DNA from: Anas platyrhynchos
Taxonomy: Eukaryota; Chordata; Aves; Anseriformes; Anatidae
DNA: 64,000 nucleotides
Assembly: GCF_047663525.1 (NCBI RefSeq)
Contig: NC_092606.1
Coordinates: 1,619,501 to 1,683,500 of the forward strand
Direction: 5' to 3'
Every line of letters starts with the position of its first letter. Position 1 is the first letter of the stretch. The notes under the pieces were generated by a model. That model saw nothing but the letters and a program-made list of their open reading frames with translations. It searched no databases and was not told where the DNA came from. The position numbers and the translations under genes were made by a program. Shown piece after piece: positions 52,200 through 64,000 of this stretch.

Positions 52200-52481
52200 G
52201 CAGTGACTGCTCTTGAGCTGGGACTTATGCCCCAGTCCACGCTGAAGAACCGAAGAACGAAGGTGATGGCAAAGGGGAAGGGAAATGTTTACGTGCAAGA
52301 AAGTATCTACTGAAATGCCTGCAGAGGATTCCTGAATGCTTCTTATAGAAGCTGGACAATGTGGTCTTGCCATAAATACCTTATGTTTCTGAACGATAGT
52401 TCAAAAAAAACATCCGTTACTGTCACTTAGTTGTGCATTGCTAGTTGGAAATACTGTTAGTTTTGTGGTCAGGTGATCCCT

Positions 52482-52487
52482 AATAAA
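52482..52487 (+). terminator. DDX52: DDX52 polyadenylation signal (proximal)
   Basis: AATAAA 283 nt after the stop codon, followed by a long T-run at 52510-52520. Confidence 0.65.
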
Positions 52488-52680
52488 TTTGCAGAAGACA
52501 CAGTGAACTTTTTTTTTTTTATAAAACAGACAAAAAAATATACCACCATGTATATAGGTGGAAGTAAAGTCTCTGTTCATACTACTTCTGAAATATCTAA
52601 TAAGCAAAAAATGACTTTGTTTTTTACATGCCTGTAACTCCAACTACTTTGTGTTATTTCATATTTAAGCCTCAGAACAG

Positions 52681-52686
52681 AATAAA
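52681..52686 (+). terminator. DDX52: DDX52 polyadenylation signal (distal candidate)
   Basis: A second AATAAA (AATAAATAAGG) about 480 nt after the stop. It may be used alternatively. Confidence 0.45.
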
Positions 52687-52699
52687 TAAGGTCATTGAA

Positions 52700-54180
52700 T
52701 ACTTTAATACAGAGACTTGTTTATATAACCTTGATGGGACAAGTCTGCATACATTATTCCTCATTCTGCTGTGTAAAAAGGGCAGGCTCCACCTACCTCA
52801 TCTGTGTTCTTAGTCTACCTGGTTGTGTCAGAAGTCCTGTAATGCAGGAATGGCTTCTCCTTTGCACCTGTAATTCTTTAAGCAAACAGTCCTGTTAGTA
52901 TTGTCTTGTTTTCTCATACTTAATCCATTTTGGAAATGGATCCCAGCTCTGTTTAAATCACTTACAGTGGAGTACTCTTGTTTATTCAGACAAAGCTTGC
53001 TAAAATACATTAAAGTTTAATAAGAAAAGCTAAATCGCTTTCACTTTGTCTGCAGGATTGCACCTTATATTTAGGTTATACAGGAAACACCTTCATTTTG
53101 CCATCTATGAATGAATTTGCCTGTTTATCTTACTAAAACTTCAGTCATATGTTCTCATAAATACAGAGTCATTTGCTGCAAGGTAATGATGATAGATGGG
53201 ATGTGGAATATATATTACAATTTGAGTAAGAAATTGCTTGAAAAGGTACTGCTAACACACATAATGCATGTGCTTATTCTAGTAGTGGCGGGAAGAGGGA
53301 AAACAGCTTTTGCTCATGAGCATCTTTTTCTTGCCTAACTGGGTGTAATTCCAGTTGTGTAGAAAGATGATGACACATTTCTCTTTGGGGGGATTTGGTT
53401 ATGAAACGAAAGCTTCAGCTTTTACCTAGATGTTTTGCTGAGACTGGGTTTGATTTTAGTGTTTTCTGACCCTAACCAGTAGCATATTGTAGCTTAAGCA
53501 CTGTGCTGCGTAGAATTTACTCTGTGAAGTACTGAAAAGCTGTCATGCTGAATAGCTTCTTTGCCTGAGGATAAAGAACAACTCCACGACTTCCCTGCTT
53601 TGTAATGTATTTTAGCAAGCTTTGGCTGAACTTATTAAGGGAGATGAGCTGCTTCTGCCCAACTGTGTGACTGGCTAGTAAATCGTGCAGCACCCCAGCA
53701 AGCAGGCTTTAATTTTCCAATACTTCTGAGGATTTTGGCAGGCACGGTTACAAGGTAATAAAGCAACTTTTCCACTGCCCTCCCCAGGGCCACTTGGCGG
53801 AAGCCTGCTTTTGACTGCATTGAACAGAAAAAGCAGTGCTGGTAGGGGAACACTGATGGCAGCTGGGGAAGCCAGCTGGAGCTGGCCTCCCTGGGTGCTG
53901 TTGGGGTGTGAGGGGAAGGCTGGCGCTGCTTTGTTTTCATGGAAGCTTTGGTGCTGCCTTTCACCCCTTTCCCCTGGCAGCAGCGTTTCGCCGGTGCCGC
54001 CGCCGCTCCTGCCAGCAGCACAGATGGCAGGCGAGGAGCTATGAAAACACCTCAGGCGTTTTCGTGTGGAAAACGAAGAAAAAGAGCGAGGGCTGCCCCT
54101 TCCCGTGCCGTGAGACAACGGAGCTACGAGGCGAGGCCGGACCCCAACCCCACACCAAACCCCAGCGAGGGCGGGCACCC
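52700..54180. other. DDX52-SYNRG intergenic spacer
   Basis: About 1.5 kb, AT-rich until about 53.7 kb, then rising in GC toward the SYNRG CpG island. No exon or repeat recognised. A long open frame that runs into SYNRG exon 1 from 53939 is simply upstream in-frame sequence. Confidence 0.55.
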
Positions 54181-54346
54181 AGCGGGGCTTCCCGGGGGCC
54201 CGGCCCTTCATCCCCGGCTCCTCCTCATCCTCCTCCTCCGCCCCGCTGCGGGCCGAGGGCGGGCTGAGGCTGGGGCCCGGCCCCGGAAGCCGCCGCCACC
54301 GCCGCCACCACCGGGGCCCAGCTGGGAGCGGGGCCGGAGCGGGAAG
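54180..54346 (+). promoter_or_regulatory. SYNRG: SYNRG CpG-island promoter
   Basis: GC-rich, TATA-less sequence with a CCGGAAG ETS site at 54283-54289 and a (CCG)n/(CCA) tract at 54290-54315, ending in a YY1/TISU-like AAGATGGCG that contains the start codon. Confidence 0.55.
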
Positions 54347-54354
54347 ATGGCGCT
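54343..54354 (+). promoter_or_regulatory. SYNRG: TISU/YY1-like element over the SYNRG start codon
   Basis: GAAGATGGCGCT matches the TISU consensus SAASATGGCGGC at 10 of 12 positions, and AAGATGGCG is the YY1 core. TISU elements direct accurate initiation on very short leaders and are common in housekeeping genes. It supports this ATG as the true start. Confidence 0.55.
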
Positions 54355-57300
54355 GCGGGCAGGGCCCGGCGCGGGGGGAGGAGGCGGCGGTGGAGGCGGA
54401 GGGGCGCCGGGGGGCGGCGGGGCGCCGGGAGGAGCGGGGGGAGCCAGGTCGGTGCTCGGCGGGGCCGGGCTGAGAGGGGAGAGGGGCTGTGGGGAGGGAG
54501 GGAGGAGGAGGATGAAGGGGAGGAGGAGGAGGGAGGTGCGGGGTCGGGGTGCTGGGAGAGGGGGGGCCCCGGAGCCCCCTCAGCGACCCCCTCAGGTACC
54601 TCAGCGGCGGTCTGGGGTACCTGGGCAGGAGGGGGTTTGGTGCTGGGGGGCGATGGGGGCGGTGGGGAAGCCAGGAATGGTGTCAGGAGGAAGAAGCAGC
54701 AATAAGGGGGAGGTTTTATTGTGTGGCGGTGGGTTTGGGGAGGAGAGGGAGCCCTGCGTTTTGCTGTCTTTGAAGACTTGGTGATGCACATATTTATATA
54801 TTGAACACAGGCTCCTGCGTGCTGTTTATCCCTTGTCCTACTTCGAGGGCGGTTGGGTGAATTCGTCTCTCACAAAGGCAATTTGGGTGGGTTGGGTCAC
54901 CCCGGCTGCCTGAAGCCTGCGGCGTGTGGGGGCTTCTGGGGGGCTGCCCTGCGCCCCCAGGGCTCTGGGACCACCACTGTGGGTATTTATTTATGTGCTT
55001 TATCTCTGTATTTTGGAAGGAGCAGGCGGCTATCTTGGTATTTCCCCTTACCTATAACTCTGCAACACTTCTTGTGAGGGGCTGGACAAACCCTGTAACC
55101 TCTCAGAGCAACACTGTCTGTTTAGCGAGTAAGAAAGTAGCAAAAACGTCAACCCACTGTAGGCTTAGAGGAATAAAAGCAGCGTGGAGTCATTGTTTCC
55201 CCTTGCTCCTGTTCTGGTTTCTTGGAGGAAGAAGTCTGCAGGCAGAGATTGGTTTGGTGTGCTGGGGTTTCTTTGCTTGTTTCGCTTTCATTCCTGTGGA
55301 TTTCTGGGTGGAAATACAGTGAAAAAGACACTTGGTGTGCGGTGTGTTGGTAGGCTGAGGCTTCACTCATTGGGAGCGAGAAGGTTTGAAAATCCAGTTG
55401 TAGACAGAACGATGTTGTGCATAGTTTGGAGCTTTGTAAGTGCGGTATGAACACAGAAGAGGAGTCGCTCCTCCCTGCGCTCCTGCGTTTTGACTGAACC
55501 TGATTTTTGGTTTTGATATTCAAGATACTTACCCGATAAGAATTTACGGGTTTATATCGCTGCTTTAAGAGCTCTGAGCTAGTGTAGTTGCTTCACTTTC
55601 CTTGTGCTTATTCTTTTTCGTGCAGACTATATGACGTGTGTTACATTTTTGTACTGAGTGACCTAAAGTATTGCATCTAGTTGCATCAACCTAGCCGGTG
55701 GAGAGCTTCCACTTCTGAGAACAACAGCGAAGCCTGCGGCTGCAGTTAAATCCCCTTTGGAAATAACAAGGAATAAAAACCCTTATTAAAATAGACCAGT
55801 TCACTACTATCAAGCGTGCTATTTTAAACAACTGGGGTCACGAAGGTTTCCTTCGGTCTAGAAAGTGCATTTGGTAATTCTGGAGCGTGCTGGCAACCAG
55901 CTGCGAGCGCTCTTCAGGCCGTAAGTGCTGTACTGGTCCTTACGGATCTATTTCAGCATGCTCCCCCCCCCCTTTTTTTTCCTTTAAAGACTGCTGTGTT
56001 GTCGTGTCATCTCCTTATTCTTCATTCTCGTCAGTGTTGTTATTTTGAGGCACCTGGAATTCAAATGCCTTCTTCTTCAGAAAGCTGCTGTTACTTTTAT
56101 CAGTGCAGTTTATCAACTTCTGCGGCTTTCTGCAGTGCTTCAGTTTTATCTAAGAAATGTCTGAGAGTTAGCTTTCTTTTTCAGCGATGCTAATCAGCTG
56201 CTTTAACCAGATGTGTGGATATACTTTTTCTTTTGCGTCCCCCAGAATTAGTTTAGAAATAAAGCTGCTGTTTTTTGTGTTTAAAAACTTTGTAGGGATT
56301 ATGTACATTTGCATGTGGACGGTCTCTAGGCAATTGCACAACTAAATCTCGGAGCAAAGCCTGAGACGAATCCTGGCTGCACATGGGGAGAGCTGTGCTA
56401 AAGGAGCTTGCTTTGCCACTTCTGTTAACTACCTCTTCTTCCAGTGCCCTCTAATTAGCTGCAAGGTTTTTTGTTTGATTGGTTTTTGTCTTTTTTTTTT
56501 TTTTTTTTTAACTGAGACTTATAAATAAATCAGGAGCTCAGTAGAAAGGGATAAATATTTAATGCTCTGTACCTTATTTGCTTCCAACAAGCAGGGGTAT
56601 CTTGCCATGCTTGTTCAGTTTGTGTTATGTTTATTAATTTGGAAGAACTCTTCCTTGACCAGGTTCCTCAACAAGAAGGGGCAACAAAAAGTGAAGAACA
56701 TTTTTTGATACTTGTGAGCTTTTCAAAATTAAAGTTAAATACTTTATAATTCAGAAGAGACAAAGAAAGGTATTTCTTAAAGAAGCCTAAAATTGCTGTA
56801 CTTGCAGATCTGGCGTATGACAGGAGCTTCACACGTCTGACATTACCTGCATTTTAAGAGGCTCTATGGCCCAGATGGTGCTCTGGGGTTGTCAGGACAC
56901 ACACAAGACTATTTCCATGGCTGAAAACAAGTGCAGGCAAAATCCAGTTAATTCCCTGGGCTTCAGCCCTTTGATGGAGAAAACTGTTTTCCTGAGCAAT
57001 ATAGGAGTTCAGTCCTGGATCCCGCTGTGAGTTTTAGTAAACTGTTTGTCTTCATAATACTAGTACTTGTACTCTGGGGAGTGGATCAAAACGAGCGACC
57101 TGAACACCAGTGAATTGAGTAGAACTTGGTCGCAGTTTAAAGTGAATTGAATCCAACCCCAACGATCCCATCATTTGTTTTGAGGGGAGGCCGTGTATGT
57201 CTGCCCAGCGTTTCAAGCAGAAGAACCTGAAATTGTCGTGATAAAGGGCGATAAGACCTAGACCTGCTTGAAGACATAAGCGTATGTTAGCTGTGGAAGG

Positions 57301-60300
57301 AGAAATTAAAACGTAGCGTGGTGATTAGGGTAAAGGAAAAGCCAAAGCATGACGAAGGTTCCAAGTTAGAGGATGAGATGAGGAGTAATTGGGGTTGTCG
57401 TGGTGACCACGTACCCTGCTGTCTGTGTAGCGTGTGGCCACAATTAAATCACACGTCTAACCACGAGCTAAATTCCTTATTTTGTCTTTGTATTTATATT
57501 GCACAGCTCTTTCATAAATATAAACCTGATTGGCTTTCCGATTTCCTGCAGGTTTTGCAAAACTGGCTGCAGTCAGTTATGGTGGCTTTCCTTCCTTTAC
57601 TCTTAGGCAGTTTCTTTTAAACCCACCGTCGTGCTGAGGGCTATCGAATATCGATAAAAGCCTTTGTCTCTGCATGGTATTTTGATGTAATAGCTGGCTG
57701 GGACACTGGCTGAAGTTCCCATTTGGTAAATTACTGCTGACCTACGCTTCTGAGTCGCTTGCGAGGGAGCCTTCGAAGCCAGGTCCCTCCTTTTCCAGTC
57801 TGGCAGCACAGCACGTGCTGCCATGTGAAAGCGAGGACTGAAGTTTGCCGTTATATTTTTGGTTGAATTTTTAACAGTTCTTCCCGCAGGTGTGCTTGGA
57901 GCTTGATACTGGAATGAATATTTTTTCCCATATCACCGTTTTACTTGTAAATTAGAGAAAGTAGGAGCTGCGTTACATTGTGCTGCACCTATTTCGGAGG
58001 CAGGAACATGGTAGGGTCTCACGGGCAGTTTATTTCTCTGCAGGAAATTGTTACTGAGGAGCCGAGGGCTGCTTGCTGGTGCGGTTAATGGTCTTGCTGA
58101 ATCAGATGCTTCCACCAGGAGATGCTTATTCATTCTGCAGTGCTCCAAGGCCTAGCCCAAATTAACAAACTGACCTCTTCCCAACCTGCGTAGGTGCTGA
58201 GAGCTCTCCTGTGGGTGATGTGGATGAGTCAAAACCATCTTAGTGCTGTTATGGAGGATAAAATCTTATCCTCCATCGCTCTGCAGCCCGGGTGGTTTCG
58301 GGGGATCTCCGGCAGGGGTGCTTTTGTGTAATTTAGCGGGCATCTCATCTGTGAGACCAGCAGCAGCAGATGGATGTGCTGACCAGAATGGGGGAGATTT
58401 AGGGTGGTGGTGTTGACGTGCAGGTCGAGGTAACTTTTTCGTTCATTTATATTTGCGCTCAAATCACAGACTTTCATGTACCATTTTTTTCCTCCTCTTC
58501 CAGCTTCATGTTTCCTGTCGCAGGTGGCTTGGGCCCCCCTCAAGGTATGTGTGAACTTAAAGTTGTGAGCACTGATTTCATTACTTTGTTTAGATACATT
58601 AACCAACTTCAAGGAACTTCTACTTAATGATTTTGCTCAGAAGAGGGATTATTAAGTGAACTCCTTAGCTGTTTTTTTCCCCCCTTCAGTTCAATACTGG
58701 GAAGTTGAATCTTACAACTCTATTTATAAAACTTTCTGTGCAACATCAAAGTAGTAGTGTTACCTGAGTGCAAGGTTAAAGATCCAGAAAAACTACATCT
58801 CTGGGTTGTTTGAACCTGAATTGGCCTTTACGATTTTTTTTTATTCTTATTATTTTGAGTGTGGCATTTAACCTCTTTCTGCTTCACCCACCAGCTGTGT
58901 ATACCCATACTGTGTGGGTGTTGCAAGGCCTGGTAAATATTTACAAAGCTCAGCAAGACCCCGGGACAAGAGTCACAACCTGTGTGAAAGTATTAATACA
59001 ATAGGAGAGCCACAACCTTGAATTGCCTTTGTTCTCATTCACGTTGCAGAGCTGTTTGTTTAATTAATGGAAAATACAGGGGAACTTGAAGGGGAAGTGG
59101 CCATTATCGTATTAAAAGGGTCAGGAACTGATTTATGAGTTACTTCTGAGTTCGTTGTGGCCCTCCTGGAGTGCTTTTGCATGGGATGCTCTGTTCTAAT
59201 CGTCTCAGGGGGTGCTGGTAGCAAGTGTGTGCTTCTTCTTAGTGCAGGACTCCCAAGGTAGCAAAATGAGATACAAAGATCCTGAAACGTAATCCGTTTG
59301 TCTTTATTCAGCAAATTAATAAAATCCATCTTGATTTGTCCAATTTTGTTTAAATTTATCCTTTACTGACAAATGACAATTTGTCATTTGACAAAAAATG
59401 ACAAATTACTGACAAACCCCAAAACATTTCTTCCCTTAGACGGACCAGTATCTAGCTTAAGGAAATCCTGTGGCTGCCTGCAGTGCAGCCTGGTTTTTAT
59501 TTCTGAATCGGTCCAGCAAGCCTGAGATTTGTTTGCAGTTGCTTTGCTGTGGTGGTTCAGTTTATACACTAAACAAAATGCAGAGCTTTGACACTAACTA
59601 GGTGCTTACTTTGTGTAATGTTTTATTACAGGGATGATTCCTATGCAACAGCAAGGATTTCCAATGGTTCCTGTCATGCAGTCCAACATGCCAGGCATGA
59701 TGGGAATGAATTACGGGTCTCAGATGCCTCCCGGACCTATGGCCATGCAGGTGTGTGGCAGTGAAACACGACTGAGATGAGGTGCTTTGCACGACTGAAA
59801 GGTGGCAGCTGGCGCTGTTTCCCTCTCACAACTGCAGGGAGATGAGAGGGGAGAACTTGGCTGGAAGCTGGAGCGTGGGTGTTAGTTGGTAGTGGGACGT
59901 CGTATTTGAAATTATTCTCTTTGAAGATATTTCTGGTATTTAATGAATTCTCCAGGTTTCCTTGGGATCTGGGTAGGGAGAGTGGGGAAGTTTGGCAAAC
60001 TTTACTCACAGTTGTAGAGTGGAGAGAAATGCAAGGATGGCATCAGTTAAACTTAACGTGTCTTGACTGTTGTAATCCACTCAAAGTTGTCAGAATCTGA
60101 AACTTTCATTTCATTATAAGTGTGATAAGAATCATGGTTTCTGAACAGGAAAGAGAAAAAAACATCAGCAAGATCTTGAAAAGCTATCAGATGCCACCTA
60201 CTCCGGAGTGTGGTTAGCAATACTATTGGGTTGTTAAATAACTATAATTCAAAACTCCCACAGCACGTCCCTTCTGCCTTTTAATTTTACTTTGTGCTTT

Positions 60301-62961
60301 TTCTTTTGCTTTGGTTTCACGTACTTACTGCTAAGGTGACATTTTGTGCAGGATTTTAACTGAGACCCTTGCAAACTGTTATGAAGTGACTGTGTGTGCA
60401 GTCCAGTCATGACCAACTCACTGAATTTTGTTTAGCCTTTTGTAATTCAAATGCTGTAGTTAATAGAAATATATATTTTAAATGTAAGTGGCAATTCATA
60501 AAATTTATTTTAAAATACCTTGTTATAGGGAACAAAGGGTCTCATAAATGTTCTGTATTTTCTCACACCAGTTTTCCCATTTTTCCTAGCTCCCATGTTA
60601 CTTTTTTTTTTTCTTGCTTAAAGCAACATTTTCTTTATTGTTACTAATTGGGGAATAAGAACAAAGCATGAGTAGCTAGTACAATATTTTCTATTTTTTT
60701 AAATAATTTGTTTTCTGTTTAGTACCATCTGTTCTTATGTGCAAATTTGCACTTTGCTGAAATTTAATGTATTGGTGTGGCTTTGTAACCAAATTGCTGT
60801 GACAACCAGAATATATTGCATCTTGCCATCTCCTTATGCTCCCCTCCCTTCCCACCCCCACCTGGAGTTTATTACATTAATTTTATAAGGTTTATAGTGG
60901 GAAGATGGTTTTATGAGAGCTGGTCTAAAAATAATAGCCTTTATTCTCTTCCTACATGTTCTGATACCAAACACAAAATGACTCGTAATAGAAATAACTT
61001 AATTTCTGGCTCCTTCTACACTAGGCAAGCCTTGTTGCTATAACTGTATATCAGCAAATATTTCTCTTATGCATGCAGTTTATTCAGACAAGTTTTTTCT
61101 TGGCTATTGCTGTATGCTTTCTCCCTCAGTTGGTTCCCTGGATAAGCTTTGTTTGCAAAGTGACCAGACCAGGTCTTGCCAGCATCTGTTATTGGTTAGG
61201 AGTACGCACCTTTAGCATGGAATTCAAAAAGTATTGTGCAATCACTGAGAGCAGGAAACAAAACTTAATAAATAAATAAACAAAAGTAACCCGTAAAAAA
61301 CAAACAAACAAAAAAAAACCACACGTGTTTTTAAATAAAAAGCACATGTGTAGAATGCCTGTAATGTTCCTTCCTTTGAGGTAGATTATGTGGATCTGAA
61401 GCCTTGCTTTTTGCATTTGACCAGCAGGCCATTGCACTGTCTAAAATCCTTTAAGAACTGTAATCATTATTGAGAGGGAAGAGTGCCATCTACTGAGTGA
61501 CCATCGCTTTGTTCAGTGACAGTTTGTGCTCAGAGGCTGCTCATCCAGCACTCCTAATGCTCTTAATTTTAGGAGAGCTAGTTCATAGTCTGGCATGGTG
61601 CATTTTTCAGTGGTTTGCCTTTATTTGTGAGCAAGAAAAAAAAGATGTAGGAGCTGTAATATTTCTTTTGTTGCAGGGGGGCATGCCCTTGGGTCCGATG
61701 CCGGCAGCTGGAATGCCTTACATGGGCCAGGCTTCTTTCCTGGGAATGCGTCCAGCAGCCCCGCAGTACACCCCTGACATGCAGAAGCAGTTTGCAGAAG
61801 AACAGCAGTAAGTGACACTTTATTTACTCTTGGGAAATTCTTTTTTTTAAGAGGTAGATATAGTCTGGAAGTATAGTCCACACAGCAAAAATATTAATGG
61901 TAGCTTCTCTAGTAAAAAAGTCCATTTAGGGGTATAGAATATTTTTGGCTGTTGTACAATTCAGAGGATAACTGGAAATGTGTGTACCAAGCCATCTGAA
62001 TTTGAGACAGAAGTGGAAAAACTGAGCAGAAGGTTGACTTGAAGATTGTAATGAAATTATTTTTTGATTTTTTTTTCTTATTTTGCTTCAGAAAGAGGTT
62101 TGAGCATCAGCAGAAGTTCTTAGAAGAAGAACGAAAGCGGCGCCAGTTTGAAGAGCAGAAGCAAAAGTTGAGGCTCCTGAGCAGTGTGAAACCTAAGGTA
62201 TGGCCTAAATAATAACTGCAATGTTCATTTCTTCAGTTTTATTTTTTTTTAATGGCTTTTATGGGGCGCTCTTTTTTGGCTGGCAAGTAAGCAAGTGGGG
62301 AACTTGCATGAGACATCAGATTAGATCTTTGAAAGCATCTGGAATATTCAGTCCTTTTTTGCTCTTTGTATAATGTAAACAAAAGCTGGCGCTGAAAATG
62401 AAATCAACATTTGAAAAAATAAATTTAAACCAACCTTTGAAAAAATAAATTTAAACCAACCTTGCATGTAACGTTTGGAAGACCGAGGCTTCTAAAACAG
62501 AGTGTTTGGTGGCTTGTTTGTTAACTTTATCCAAAGTTTTGAACGCTTCTAGTGAGCTTAAAGACTCGTATCTGCAAGACTCCAAATAGTCGAGTGAGGT
62601 TTCTGCATTGTTCCTGTACATAAAGCACAGGTCTAAAACTGAGCAGTGTTGTTATTGTGTAGTCTGCAAAATACATGGCTTTCTAAATATGGGAGCTGAT
62701 GTTAATATGCTTCAAGTAGGTGTTGCGGGAGGAGGAAAACTTTAATCTAACAGCAGGCATTGCTAGATTTTGTACTGAACAAGTGTGGACATTGAAAGAA
62801 AACTGAGTTCTGCTCTGAATTTTTCAAAAAGTGTTCTGTCGTGTTTCAGGCAGGTGAAAAAAGCAGGGATGATGCACTGGAAGCCATTAAAGGAAATTTA
62901 GATGGTTTTTCTAGAGATGCTAAGATGCACCCAACACCAGCGTCACACCCAAAAAAGCCAG
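54347..62961 (+). CDS. SYNRG: SYNRG, synergin gamma (AP-1 gamma-binding), 5' portion (6 exons)
   Basis: Exons 54347-54447, 58504-58544, 59632-59750, 61677-61807, 62092-62197 and 62850-62961 encode 203 complete codons; the gene continues beyond the window (next phase 1). Exon 1 encodes a glycine-rich leader (MALRAGPGAGGGG...), then FMFPVAGGLGPPQ, a Met/Pro/Gln-rich segment (GMIPMQQQGFPMVPVMQ), YTPDMQKQFAEEQQ, a charged coiled-coil stretch in exon 5 (KFLEEERKRRQFEEQKQKLR) and AIKGNLDGFSRDAKMHPTPA. The mammalian protein binds the gamma-adaptin ear of AP-1 at the trans-Golgi network and endosomes through its EH domain and acidic motifs. The EH domain is encoded downstream and is not seen here. 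Exons 2 and 3 are short with large introns, so alternative splicing is likely. Confidence 0.96.
54448..58503 (+). other. SYNRG: SYNRG intron 1 (4.1 kb)
   Basis: Phase-2 intron (GCC AG|gt ... cttccag|C TTC). It begins G/A-rich (GAG/GGA runs 54495-54545), then becomes AT-rich. A T-run lies at 56490-56509. I recognise no repeat family, exon or ncRNA. Confidence 0.6.
59370..59390. repeat. Perfect 10-1-10 palindrome in SYNRG intron 2
   Basis: The left arm CAAATGACAA (59370-59379) is exactly complementary to the right arm (59381-59390) around one T. The word TGACAAA recurs in the surrounding 60 bp (59360-59415), including ACTGACAAA twice. Confidence 0.75.
59751..61676 (+). other. SYNRG: SYNRG intron 3
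   Basis: 1.9-kb phase-0 AT-rich intron, with poly-T at 60601-60611 and an A/AAAC tract near 61270-61320. Nothing else recognisable. Confidence 0.6.
62410..62461 (+). repeat. 26-bp perfect tandem duplication in SYNRG intron 5
   Basis: The unit at 62410-62435 (TTTGAAAAAATAAATTTAAA plus CCAACC) is repeated exactly at 62436-62461. Perfect identity suggests a recent slippage or duplication event. Confidence 0.9.
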
Positions 62962-64000
62962 GTTTGTCATTTTTCCTATCTTCCAGCTGAAAATAAAACT
63001 CATATTTGAAATCCTCAGCAGGAGGAACTAATTGAAAGAAGTATTAATTTGGTGGTGTAAAGTGAATGAATTAATGTTTTGTAAAATAATGTGTCATCCT
63101 AGCAACTGCTTACTCACTCAGGTTATCAGGGTAAAATATTAGATTTCAGCTTTTATTAGAAGAGTTGATAATCTTCAAAAGAGAGCGTAATATGAAATGA
63201 TTAATGTGAAATATCATGGGAATTGGTAATGGATGTTCAGGCCAGGGATAGTAACTTTCTTTATCTTTCCATTATAACTGATATAATTGAGTTCTTTGCT
63301 CTTCAAAGCATTAATTAATGTTTTGCAGAGTGCTTTTGAAGCTGAGAAATGCCATATAAGTGTTAAGAATGATCAAAACATTGTGTAAAAACTTCTAAGT
63401 ACTGCAATAGTACTTCTGTACCATTGCCTTGGTATGGTCAAACTGAAGCCTTTGGTACTCTCTCTTTGTATTAGTACAATAATACCTCTTTGGTATTAGT
63501 ACTTCTTAATAATTATTACTAAAGATTTCCTGAGGGTTATAATACAGCTTGCTTTATGCCTGAAATGAAGCTCATCTAGATAAGTTTTCTCCCATGTAAA
63601 ATCTTTCTCTGCTGTGGATTTACTCTTTGATAATTCTGAAGTTACAAGTGTTTTCTGACATTTTCCCGTGGTTTGTTGATTTGCCCACCCTATATCAGTT
63701 CTGTTAAAATGGGTAAATAACGAAGGGATTGAGCAGAAAACTGTCTAAATGAATATACATTTCTTTTGTATCTCATAATGCATTTTGAATTTCTGAGGAT
63801 GTCCAGTTTGAAATATCACCTCTTGATTTATTCTGACCCCGTCTGTTTAAAACAAATAGAATACTTTCATAGCCAGTGTTAAGAATCAAGCTTCAATCAA
63901 AGTATTTACATTTTAAAAGTCTGGGAGAGAAGATGCATGGTTGGAAGTGGCTGCTCAGTTTTACCTCACGTGTTTATGCTGACAGTAACCGCTGTTCTCA
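62962..64000 (+). other. SYNRG: SYNRG intron 6 (partial, to window end)
   Basis: AT-rich sequence after the donor CCA G|gtttgt. No further exon is recognised before the end of the window. Confidence 0.6.

Larger units (their letters stand above)
52200..52700 (+). other. DDX52: DDX52 3' UTR
   Basis: Follows the TGA at 52197-52199. Two AATAAA signals are present, at 52482-52487 and 52681-52686, so alternative 3' ends are possible. Confidence 0.65.

Noticed and set aside
53939-54346. In-frame extension upstream of the SYNRG ATG (possible earlier start)
   Set aside because: The ATG at 54347 matches the known SYNRG N-terminus (MALR...), has a TISU/YY1 context and follows a promoter-like CpG island. 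The upstream frame has no similarity I recognise.

Overview
The window is about 64 kb of vertebrate nuclear DNA, almost certainly from a bird. It carries four protein-coding genes, all on the + strand, in the order HEATR6 (3' part), HNF1B (complete), DDX52 (complete) and SYNRG (5' part). All four were identified by reading exons through splice sites and recognising the proteins. A compact HNF1B (about 18 kb from ATG to stop, against roughly 60 kb in human as I recall), short introns, GC-rich islands and few obvious interspersed repeats fit an avian microchromosome. The species cannot be fixed from sequence alone. From memory, mouse has the same order (Heatr6-Hnf1b-Ddx52-Synrg), whereas human HEATR6 has moved away, so this looks like the ancestral order.

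Layout. 1-10,170: last 13 coding exons and 3' UTR of HEATR6, a HEAT/ARM-repeat protein, in AT-rich sequence. 10,170-18,500: non-coding intergenic DNA, increasingly GC-rich, with AT-richer islets that look like conserved regulatory elements. 18,500-19,720: CpG island and promoter of HNF1B. 19,211-37,357: nine HNF1B coding exons giving a 557-residue POU-homeodomain protein. Its introns, mainly introns 1, 4 and 5, hold many enhancer-like islets. 37,358 to about 39,245: HNF1B 3' UTR. About 39,250-45,700: intergenic, with AT-rich islets. 45,800-52,199: fifteen coding exons of DDX52, a DEAD-box RNA helicase of 610 residues. 52,200-54,180: 3' UTR and intergenic. 54,347-64,000: first six coding exons of SYNRG (gamma-synergin); the rest lies beyond the window.

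The genes do not form an operon or pathway. HEATR6, DDX52 and SYNRG look like housekeeping genes; DDX52 and SYNRG have TATA-less promoters with ETS sites close to the ATG. HNF1B is a developmental regulator in a regulatory landscape. The most interesting signals are therefore cis-regulatory: a DR5 retinoic-acid-type element with a MAF-like half-site and a homeodomain palindrome in HNF1B intron 4; a duplicated splice acceptor that explains the two HNF1B isoforms; a 34-bp element present twice downstream of HNF1B; and a long perfect hairpin in HNF1B intron 1. I see no RNA genes, CRISPR array, prokaryotic feature or intact mobile element, and no wholly new biological system. Conservation calls are inferred from composition and motif content; no alignment was run.
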